A stretch of 7,716 nucleotides of DNA from Bdellovibrio sp. ZAP7 (GTDB taxonomy: Bacteria > Bacteroidota > Bacteroidia > Flavobacteriales > Flavobacteriaceae): contig CALPKO020000052.1 in assembly GCA_943324165.2 (NCBI GenBank), positions 1-7,716 on the forward strand, in the 5' to 3' direction. Position numbers and translations under genes: made by a program. The notes under the pieces were generated by a model, which saw nothing but the letters and a program-made list of their open reading frames with translations, did not search any database and was not told where the DNA came from. Each line of letters begins with the position of its first letter. Positions within the stretch are counted from its first letter, which is position 1. Positions 1 to 6,597 of the stretch are shown in pieces.

Positions 1-758
1 ACGGCGGCGGATTGAAAAAAGATTTCGATAAAGCAACTGAAATGCAAAAAGCTACTTCGGTTGATTTTGACAATTTACTAGAAATGGTAGCTCTTGGTTT
101 TCCTAAAATGAGAATTCGATTTTCGACTTCAAATCCGCAAGATATGCACGAAAGTGTTTTACATGTAATTGCGAAATATCCTAATATTTGTAAGCACATC
201 CATTTGCCAGTTCAATCAGGAAGCAACCGAATATTAAAAGAAATGAATCGTTTGCATACGCGGGAAGAATACAAGACTTTGATTGATAAAATTAAAACCA
301 TCATTCCAGAGAGTTCCATTTCGCAAGATATGATTGCTGGTTTTCCGACAGAAACGGAAGAAGATCACCAGGATACATTATCTTTAATGGAATATGTAAA
401 ATACAGTTTTGGATACATGTACAGCTATTCCGAAAGACCAGGAACGCTTGCTGGTCGCAAAATGGAAGACGACGTTGAAGAAGAAACCAAAGCAAGACGC
501 TTGCAAGAAATTGTAGACTTACAACAAAAACATGCCTGGTTTAGGAGCGAAGAATTCATTGGGAAAACAGTTGAAGTTTTGGTTGAGAAACTATCCAAAA
601 AATCAAAAGAAGAATATTCAGGGCGAAATTCACAAAGTATAACCGTTGTTTTTCCAAAAGAAAATTATAAAATTGGCGATTTCGTAAATGTAAAAATTCA
701 AAGTTGCACCAGCGGAACTTTGATAGGTACTGCGGTTGGGTTGAGTGATATGAATTAG
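1..758 (+). CDS. miaB: tRNA-2-methylthio-N6-dimethylallyladenosine synthase MiaB, C-terminal half (5' partial)
   Basis: MiaB is a cytoplasmic radical-SAM methylthiotransferase that turns i6A37 into ms2i6A37 in tRNAs reading UNN codons. The reading frame is open from base 3 (three Gly codons, then LKKDF), so the true start lies left of the window; the TTG at 12 is an internal Leu codon. About 251 residues are visible, roughly half of the usual length. They show late radical-SAM motifs (RIRFSTSNPQD, HIHLPVQSGSNRIL, DMIAGFPTETEEDH, YSERPGTLA) and, from about base 545, a TRAM domain (FIGKTVEVLVEK through YKIGDFVNVKI) that binds tRNA. The CxxxCxxC cluster motif and the N-terminal cluster domain are outside the window. 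The TRAM domain and the SERPGT motif favour MiaB over MtaB or RimO. The stop is TAG at 756-758, only 4 bp before the inverted repeat of the next unit. Confidence 0.95.
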   Translation, partial: GGGLKKDFDKATEMQKATSVDFDNLLEMVALGFPKMRIRFSTSNPQDMHESVLHVIAKYPNICKHIHLPVQSGSNRILKEMNRLHTREEYKTLIDKIKTIIPESSISQDMIAGFPTETEEDHQDTLSLMEYVKYSFGYMYSYSERPGTLAGRKMEDDVEEETKARRLQEIVDLQQKHAWFRSEEFIGKTVEVLVEKLSKKSKEEYSGRNSQSITVVFPKENYKIGDFVNVKIQSCTSGTLIGTAVGLSDMN

Positions 759-762
759 ATTT

Positions 763-818
763 AGCCACGAATTTCACAAAGTTTCACGAATTATTTTAAT
801 ATGAAAATTACACGAATT
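763..818 (+). repeat. Left inverted repeat of the GxxExxY unit
   Basis: The 56-bp end carries four CAC-headed half-sites starting at 766, 775, 785 and 811 (spacings 9, 10 and 26), mostly CACGAAT. It pairs with 1213-1266 at about 78% identity. It lies 22 bp before the ATG at 841, so it also forms the leader of the gene inside. Confidence 0.75.
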
Positions 819-840
819 TAGAAAATAATTAAACTAAATT

Positions 841-1212
841 ATGGAATTATACAAGCATGAAGAATATTATAAAGTAATAGGATTATGTATGGAAGTTCAT
901 AGAATTCTTGGTGGTGGACTTCTGGAGGCGGTATATAAGGAAGCTTTAGAAATTGAATTTATTAACCATAACATTCCCTTCGAAAGGGAAAAAGAATTTA
1001 TAATTAAATATAAAGGGAAAACTTTAAAAAAAAGATTTTATGCAGATTTTGTAGTTTACAATGAAATCATTTTAGAGGTAAAAGCAACTAAATTGATAAT
1101 TGATGAAAACATTACACAAACATTAAACTACATGAATATTACCAAAAGTAACTTAGGAATTCTTGCAAACTTTTCTAATAAATCACTACAACATAAAAGA
1201 GTAATTCTTTAA
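841..1212 (+). CDS. GxxExxY family protein (PD-(D/E)XK nuclease-like)
   Basis: This 123-residue protein matches the GxxExxY family, a group of small proteins of unproven function with a PD-(D/E)XK nuclease-like fold. The name-giving motif is G26-L-L-E29-A-V-Y32. The likely active-site set is E29, D69 (in FYADFVV) and E79-V-K81, followed by Q93 in TQTLNYM and a basic end (KRVIL), as is usual for the family. The length is normal and the frame intact, so it should be expressed as a complete protein. There is no signal peptide or membrane segment, so it is probably cytoplasmic. ATG 841 follows an A/T-rich leader with no Shine-Dalgarno sequence, which is normal in Bacteroidota. The gene is framed by inverted repeats. 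Family membership is seen from motifs; DNA cleavage is inferred from the fold and is not shown. Confidence 0.88.
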   Translation: MELYKHEEYYKVIGLCMEVHRILGGGLLEAVYKEALEIEFINHNIPFEREKEFIIKYKGKTLKKRFYADFVVYNEIILEVKATKLIIDENITQTLNYMNITKSNLGILANFSNKSLQHKRVIL

Positions 1213-1266
1213 GATTAGTGAAATATTTATATTAAAAATTAGTGCTAATTAGTGTAATCCGTGGCT
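1213..1266 (-). repeat. Right inverted repeat of the GxxExxY unit
   Basis: This 54-bp end starts directly after the TAA of the enclosed gene and stops 7 bp before the ATG of the next gene. On the minus strand it shows the same four CAC-headed half-sites (one CACGGAT, three CACTAAT) with spacings 9, 10 and 24, mirroring the left end. It therefore also forms almost the whole leader of the sigma-54 activator gene. Confidence 0.75.
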
Positions 1267-1273
1267 CGAAAAT

Positions 1274-2530
1274 ATGGAAACAATACAATCAATAAAACAA
1301 CGATTTGAGATTATAGGAAATGATCCTAAACTCAATCGCGCAATAGAAAAAGCTATTCAAGTGGCGCCAACAGACATTTCGGTGCTAGTAGCTGGTGAAA
1401 GCGGCGTTGGAAAAGAAAATATTCCAAGAATTATACATTCGCTTTCTCACCGCAAACACGGAAAATACATTGCCGTAAACTGTGGCGCAATTCCTGAAGG
1501 AACAATTGATAGTGAACTGTTTGGACATGAAAAAGGCGCTTTTACGGGCGCAACATCTACCCGTGAAGGCTATTTTGAAGTCGCTGATGGCGGTACCATT
1601 TTTCTTGATGAAGTAGGCGAATTGCCACTCACAACCCAAGTACGATTGCTGCGTGTTTTAGAAAATGGCGAGTTTATAAAAGTAGGTTCATCACAAGTGC
1701 AGAAAACAAACGTACGTATAGTTGCCGCCACGAATGTAAATTTATTTGATGCGATTGACAAAGGAAAATTCCGTGAAGATTTATATTATCGCTTAAGTAC
1801 AGTAGATATTCTTTTGCCTCCTTTGCGAGATAGAAAAGATGATATTCATTTATTATTTAGGAAATTTGTTGCCGATTTTGCCCACAAATACAAAATGCCG
1901 CCTTTAAGACTAGATGAAAATGCAATTCAAGTGTTGCAAAAATTTCGCTGGAGCGGCAATATTCGACAGTTGCGAAATGTTGCGGAACAAATTTCTGTAC
2001 TTGAAACCAATCGCGATATTTCTGCGCAAACTTTAAATTCTTATTTACCACAAGAAGGGAATAATTTGCCCTCGGTAATCAAAAATAAACAAGCAGAAAG
2101 TGATTTTTCTACAGAAAGAGACATTCTTTACAAAGTACTTTTTGACATGAAAAGCGATTTGCACGATTTAAAAAAATTGACTTTAGAATTAATGAAAAAT
2201 GGATCGGCAAAAGTACAAGAAATCAACACCAATCTTATCCAAAAAATTTATGGAAACAAAGATTTAGAAAGCGAAATTTCTTTTGAAGAAACCCCACGAA
2301 CTGCGGTTTATAATCCTCAAAATACGGAAGAAGATTTTGAAGAAAATGAACAAAATTATCTTTTTGCAGAAACAGTCGAAGAAGAAGAAATATTAAAATT
2401 AGAAAAAAAAGAAATCGAAATGATTAAAAAATCACTCGAAAAAAATAAAGGAAAACGCAAAGCAGCAGCTGATGAACTCGGAATTTCCGAAAGAACTTTG
2501 TACAGAAAAATAAAACAATTTGATCTTTAA
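1274..2530 (+). CDS. Sigma-54-dependent transcriptional activator (AAA+/Fis-HTH, no sensor domain)
   Basis: This 418-residue protein is a bacterial enhancer-binding protein: it binds upstream DNA and uses ATP to remodel sigma-54 RNA polymerase. The AAA+ domain begins almost at the N-terminus. It has Walker A GESGVGKE (41-48), the sigma-54 contact loop GAFTGA (88-93), Walker B GGTIFLDE (106-113), sensor I VRIVAATN (147-154), arginine fingers in FREDLYYRL (166-174) and sensor II WSGNIRQLRN (225-234). An acidic, Lys/Glu-rich linker of about 140 residues follows, then a Fis-type HTH at about 390-418 (KRKAAADELGISERTLYRK). There is no receiver, GAF or PAS domain, as in PspF, so control would come from a partner protein or from expression level. 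ATG 1274 is chosen because the AAA+ domain starts at once and the bases before it belong to the inverted repeat. lptE follows after a gap of about 45 bp. The signal and targets are unknown. Confidence 0.93.
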   Translation: METIQSIKQRFEIIGNDPKLNRAIEKAIQVAPTDISVLVAGESGVGKENIPRIIHSLSHRKHGKYIAVNCGAIPEGTIDSELFGHEKGAFTGATSTREGYFEVADGGTIFLDEVGELPLTTQVRLLRVLENGEFIKVGSSQVQKTNVRIVAATNVNLFDAIDKGKFREDLYYRLSTVDILLPPLRDRKDDIHLLFRKFVADFAHKYKMPPLRLDENAIQVLQKFRWSGNIRQLRNVAEQISVLETNRDISAQTLNSYLPQEGNNLPSVIKNKQAESDFSTERDILYKVLFDMKSDLHDLKKLTLELMKNGSAKVQEINTNLIQKIYGNKDLESEISFEETPRTAVYNPQNTEEDFEENEQNYLFAETVEEEEILKLEKKEIEMIKKSLEKNKGKRKAAADELGISERTLYRKIKQFDL

Positions 2531-2561
2531 TTGAAAATTGATAACCATTTGAATATCTTTG
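2531..2561 (+). promoter_or_regulatory. Possible Bacteroidota-type promoter for lptE
   Basis: TTG at 2531-2533, a 20-base spacer and TATCTTTG at 2554-2561 match the Bacteroidota primary-sigma pattern (TTG near -33, TAnnTTTG near -7) with no mismatch. Transcription would start around 2566, about 10 bases before the ATG pair at 2576/2579. The match is by eye in AT-rich DNA, so a chance match is possible; read-through from the activator gene could also supply lptE. Confidence 0.4.
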
Positions 2562-2575
2562 GATTTTTAAAACGA

Positions 2576-3082
2576 ATGATGCAAAAAACAAAATTTCTTT
2601 TCATATTTGTATTCGCTTTTGCCTTGAATAGCTGCGGTGTTTATAACTTTACTGGAACTGGAAAAATTGACGCAAAAACTTTTCAAGTAAACTATTTTCA
2701 GAATACAGCGCCACTCATTGAGCCAGGAATTGATAGGACTTTCACGCAAAGATTGCAGAATCTGATTCAAGACCAAACCAATTTAAGTCTAACCAATTCT
2801 AATGGAGATTTGGTTTACGAAGGCGAAATTACAGATTATCAAGTAAGCCCGATGACTGCAACAGCAGACCAACAAGCGTCACAAAGCAGGTTGTCGATTA
2901 CGGTAAAAGTAAAATTTACCAACAAAAAGAAAGAGGAAGATGATTTTGAAAAATCCTTTTCATTTTATGATGATTTCCCGGGTAATTCTTTGCCAACCGG
3001 CGCACAACTAACTAAATCGTTAGACTTAATTTTTGAGCGAATCACACAAGATGTTTTCAACGCGTCGCTGGCAAAATGGTAA
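2576..3082 (+). CDS. lptE: LPS-assembly lipoprotein LptE
   Basis: LptE is the outer-membrane lipoprotein that plugs and helps assemble the LptD translocon for lipopolysaccharide export. The protein has 168 residues, normal for Bacteroidota LptE. It starts with a basic MMQKTK, a hydrophobic stretch FLFIFVFAFA and a lipobox-like LNSC, so Cys20 would be lipidated. The mature part begins CGVYNFTGTGKID and has the family's conserved stretches GDLVYEGEITDYQVSP and RLSITVKVKFTNKK, with the typical ending DVFNASLAKW. The frame is open back to a TTG at 2531, directly after the upstream stop, but the ATG pair at 2576/2579 gives a proper signal peptide whereas the longer form would put 15 polar and mixed residues before it. 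The lipobox has Asn where Ala, Ser or Thr is commoner. The gene lies between the activator and the TPR-like protein gene. Confidence 0.9.
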   Translation: MMQKTKFLFIFVFAFALNSCGVYNFTGTGKIDAKTFQVNYFQNTAPLIEPGIDRTFTQRLQNLIQDQTNLSLTNSNGDLVYEGEITDYQVSPMTATADQQASQSRLSITVKVKFTNKKKEEDDFEKSFSFYDDFPGNSLPTGAQLTKSLDLIFERITQDVFNASLAKW

Positions 3083-3119
3083 GTAAAGTGAAATTCCAAT
3101 GTAACAACAATTTTAGTAA

Positions 3120-3161
3120 AAATTCTAAACTCTAAATTCTGAACTCTAAATTCTAAACCCA
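3120..3161 (+). repeat. Heptanucleotide tandem array in the leader of the TPR gene
   Basis: Six consecutive 7-base units alternate between AAATTCT and a variant (AAACTCT, GAACTCT, AAACCCA), so the array also reads as three 14-base units. It fills the second half of the 80-bp gap after lptE and stops 1 base before ATG 3163. No gene or hairpin explains it. Confidence 0.8.
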
Positions 3162-3162
3162 A

Positions 3163-4011
3163 ATGAACGCTATTGATTTCAATTTCATCCTTAACAAACC
3201 CAATGCTATCACTGAGAGGCACAGTTTGTATTTGGATAAAATTGTATCAGAATTTCCATATTTTCAAAGTGCTCGTGCGTTGCAACTTAAAAATTTGTAC
3301 ACCCAAGATAGTTTTCGCTATAATCAGGCGCTAAAAGTTACCGCGGCCCACACCACCGATAGAAGCATTTTATTTGAATTCATTACATCAGAAAACTTTG
3401 CGAGCATTCAAAAAGCTTTTTTTGATGATAAAACAGCCAAGATCAATGAAATTATTGTCAGTGATTGGGAAGTTATTGATAGAGAAATACAAGAAGATTT
3501 AAAAAGTTCAAAGTTAGAACAGTCTATAATTACTTCTATTAAAACTGCCAATTCGGATATTGATACTGAAGAATCAGAAAAATTAGAGGAAAAATTAGCC
3601 ATCGGAAAACCGCTTTTTTTCTCAAAAGAAGAAAAACATTCATTTGAAGAGTGGTTGCAATTGTCTAGTTTCAATCCAATTAACAGAAAAGAAGGTATTA
3701 AAAGCGAAGTTGAACCAATAATAAATGACGAAAAAAAGCGCCATTTCGAGCTTATTGACAAATTTATAGAAGCCAATCCTAAAATCAGTCCCGTTAAAGA
3801 TGCCCCAACAATTGCAATAGTTGCCGAGCAAAATGCAATTGATAATTCTTATTTAATGACCGAAACTTTGGCAAAAGTTTATTTGGAACAAAAAAAATAC
3901 CAAAAAGCAATTCAAGCTTATGAAATATTAATTTTGAAATATCCAGAAAAAATTAGTTTCTTTGCAAACCGAATTTCGGACATCAAAACATTACAACAAA
4001 ATAATAATTAA
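3163..4011 (+). CDS. Uncharacterised protein with C-terminal TPR-like segment
   Basis: This 282-residue protein resembles hypothetical TPR-containing proteins of flavobacteria, but I know of no assigned function. It has no signal peptide or membrane span, so it is probably cytoplasmic. The N-terminal part (about 1-90) is helical and has the most family-like sequence (EFPYFQSARALQLKNLY, then ALKVTAAHTTDRSILFEFI). The middle (about 90-220) is acidic and Lys/Glu/Ser-rich and looks flexible. Residues about 229-275 (LAKVYLEQKKYQKAIQAYEI, then KYPEK) fit one TPR and the start of a second, suggesting a protein-protein contact. It lies 80 bp after lptE and 12 bp before secG, which makes co-expression with secG likely and points, by context only, to envelope or secretion work. 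ATG 3163 is the first start in frame and follows the heptad array directly. Confidence 0.82.
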   Translation: MNAIDFNFILNKPNAITERHSLYLDKIVSEFPYFQSARALQLKNLYTQDSFRYNQALKVTAAHTTDRSILFEFITSENFASIQKAFFDDKTAKINEIIVSDWEVIDREIQEDLKSSKLEQSIITSIKTANSDIDTEESEKLEEKLAIGKPLFFSKEEKHSFEEWLQLSSFNPINRKEGIKSEVEPIINDEKKRHFELIDKFIEANPKISPVKDAPTIAIVAEQNAIDNSYLMTETLAKVYLEQKKYQKAIQAYEILILKYPEKISFFANRISDIKTLQQNNN

Positions 4012-4023
4012 TTTATAATTACC

Positions 4024-4386
4024 ATGTTTACAATTTTTTTAGTTTTAATAACAATAGTTTGTTTTTTATTAATCGTAGTTATTATGGTTCAAAACCCTAA
4101 AGGTGGCGGATTATCATCTTCTTTAGGAGGTTCAACTCAAATTGGTGGTGTTCAAAAAACATCAGACTTTTTAGACAAAAGTACTTGGACGTTGTCTACA
4201 CTTTTGGTGGTTTTGATTTTATTGTCAAGTTTGAGTTTCAATACTGGAAATTCTGATTCAAAAATTATCGATACAAAAGATGTGGCGACTCCAGCTACTC
4301 CAGCAACTCCGGCTACTCCAAAACCTGCAACTCCAGCAACAACTGCGCCTGCAACACCAGCACAGCCGGCTGAAGCGGCAAAATAA
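4024..4386 (+). CDS. secG: Preprotein translocase subunit SecG
   Basis: SecG is the small accessory subunit of the SecYEG channel and eases SecA-driven protein export across the inner membrane. The 120-residue protein has two membrane spans (about 3-22 and 55-72) joined by a loop with the family signature NPKGGGLSSSLGG (24-36). By the known SecG topology both ends face the periplasm. After the second span comes a 33-residue tail (about 88-120) built of Ala-Thr-Pro repeats and ending PAEAAK; E. coli SecG also has an Ala/Pro-rich tail. The tail DNA is a run of 9-base units with silent changes, and the codons spell the repeat in this frame, so a longer overlapping frame there is not a gene. Its start is 12 bp after the TPR gene, so the two are probably one transcript. 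A hairpin terminator follows. Confidence 0.93.
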   Translation: MFTIFLVLITIVCFLLIVVIMVQNPKGGGLSSSLGGSTQIGGVQKTSDFLDKSTWTLSTLLVVLILLSSLSFNTGNSDSKIIDTKDVATPATPATPATPKPATPATTAPATPAQPAEAAK

Positions 4387-4411
4387 TAAAAAATTTTATT
4401 TTAAAATATAC

Positions 4412-4443
4412 AATGTCAGCTTGTCAAAGCTGGCATTTTTTTT
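4412..4443 (+). terminator. Intrinsic terminator after secG
   Basis: An 11-bp stem (4412-4422 with 4427-4437, one T-G wobble) closes a 4-base loop and runs into eight T residues (4436-4443). It lies 26 bp after the secG stop and should end the activator-lptE-TPR-secG transcript, so groES needs its own promoter. Confidence 0.88.
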
Positions 4444-4468
4444 AGGTAAAAATGGCAGACTCTGTGGG

Positions 4469-4484
4469 TTGGCACAATTTCTGA
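4469..4484 (+). promoter_or_regulatory. Possible sigma-54-like promoter of groESL
   Basis: The gap between the secG terminator and groES must hold the groESL promoter. TTGGCAC at 4469-4475 is a perfect -24 box for sigma-54 polymerase. At the correct distance the -12 box is CTGA rather than TTGC, so the usual GC is lost. A start near 4496 would give a leader of about 34 bases. I found no TAnnTTTG primary-sigma motif and no CIRCE (HrcA) repeat in this gap. The call rests on one half-site plus the sigma-54 activator gene 2 kb upstream. Confidence 0.3.
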
Positions 4485-4529
4485 AATACAGATTTCATCA
4501 AAATTAAATTAACAAATAAATATAAAATT

Positions 4530-4805
4530 ATGGCTTTAAACATTAAACCCCTTTCAGACAGAGTGCTGATTGAACCTATGGCAGCTGAAACAAAAACAGC
4601 ATCGGGCATTTTTATACCAGATACGGCCAAAGAAAAACCTCAAAAAGGAACTGTTGTAGCTGTTGGAAACGGAACAAAAGACATTACAATGACGGTTAAA
4701 GTTGGTGACGAAGTACTTTACGGAAAATATGCTGGAACAGAATTGAAATTAGAAGGCAAAGATTATTTAATCATGCGTGAGGATGATATTCTTGCAATCA
4801 TCTAG
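4530..4805 (+). CDS. groES: Co-chaperonin GroES
   Basis: GroES forms the heptameric lid of the GroEL folding chamber in the cytoplasm. The 91-residue protein is full length for Bacteroidota. It has the N-terminal strand [12 protein letters not shown], the mobile loop with its GroEL-binding hydrophobic part SGIFIPD (GGIVLP in many other bacteria), then [11 protein letters not shown], the [14 protein letters not shown] stretch and the C-terminal [15 protein letters not shown] 4530 follows an A/T-rich leader and no Shine-Dalgarno sequence. A terminator upstream separates it from secG, and groEL follows after 87 bp without a terminator, so groES and groEL should share a transcript. Confidence 0.97.
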   Translation: MALNIKPLSDRVLIEPMAAETKTASGIFIPDTAKEKPQKGTVVAVGNGTKDITMTVKVGDEVLYGKYAGTELKLEGKDYLIMREDDILAII

Positions 4806-4811
4806 CGTTTT

Positions 4812-4839
4812 GTTTCAAGTTTCAGGTTTCAAGTTTGCT
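4812..4839 (+). repeat. Heptanucleotide array between groES and groEL
   Basis: Three 7-base units (GTTTCAA, GTTTCAG, GTTTCAA) and a decayed fourth (GTTTGCT) start 6 bp after the groES stop. The rest of the 87-bp gap is plain A/T-rich leader with no hairpin. On the minus strand the units read TTGAAAC and CTGAAAC, loosely like the plus-strand TCTGAAC phase of the array at 3120-3161. Confidence 0.7.
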
Positions 4840-4862
4840 TGACATAAAGTAAATTTAATTAA

Positions 4863-6521
<1,659 letters not shown>

Positions 6522-6541
6522 AAATTATTGCATTTAAATAT

Positions 6542-6574
6542 AAAATCCGAAGTCATGGCTTCGGATTTTTTTTT
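6542..6574 (+). terminator. Intrinsic terminator between convergent groEL and mfd
   Basis: An 11-bp perfect stem (6542-6552 with 6559-6569) around a 6-base loop runs into nine T residues (6566-6574), ending groESL. Read on the minus strand the same hairpin is followed by TTTTATATTTA, a weaker U-tract, so it may also end the mfd transcript, whose stop codon lies at 6598-6600. Confidence 0.92.
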
Positions 6575-6597
6575 GAGTATTTTTATCGCAAATTCTG

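Larger units (their letters stand above)
763..1266. mobile_element. Putative compact element: GxxExxY gene bounded by ~55-bp imperfect inverted repeats
   Basis: A 504-bp unit begins AGCCACG and ends CGTGGCT. Its left end (763-818) and right end (1213-1266, reverse complement) align with about 42 matches in 54 positions and one 2-nt gap. Between them sits a single gene, 841-1212, whose stop codon abuts the right repeat. The unit is AT-rich compared with its neighbours and fills the space between miaB and the activator gene, leaving 4 bp on one side and 7 bp on the other. No transposase is present and I see no target-site duplication, so mobility is inferred from structure and location only. 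Alternatives are an old immobile repeat cassette or a gene trapped between copies of a dispersed repeat. Confidence 0.55.

Noticed and set aside
12..14. TTG as the start of the first coding region
   Set aside because: The frame is open to the window edge and the bases before it encode Gly residues that continue the MiaB sequence; it is an internal Leu codon.
736..763. Possible promoter TTG-N17-TAGATTTA at the end of miaB
   Set aside because: The -7 box lacks the final G, and it overlaps the miaB stop and the element boundary; too weak to call.
974..990. Hairpin with 7-bp stem TTCCCTT/AAGGGAA and loop CGA inside the GxxExxY gene
   Set aside because: It lies in coding sequence at a position with normal family residues, has no T-run behind it, and a short stem can occur by chance.
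755..1273. Target-site duplication around the GxxExxY unit
   Set aside because: The flanks ATTT and CGAAAAT share no direct repeat; if anything they are weakly inverted, so no duplication can be claimed.
4280..4507. A 75-codon frame overlapping the secG tail, rich in Leu and Gln
   Set aside because: It is a frame-shifted reading of the Ala-Thr-Pro codon repeats and runs through the terminator hairpin; no family resemblance.
4444..4529. CIRCE operator ahead of groES
   Set aside because: No TTAGCACTC-N9-GAGTGCTAA pattern or near match is present in the leader.
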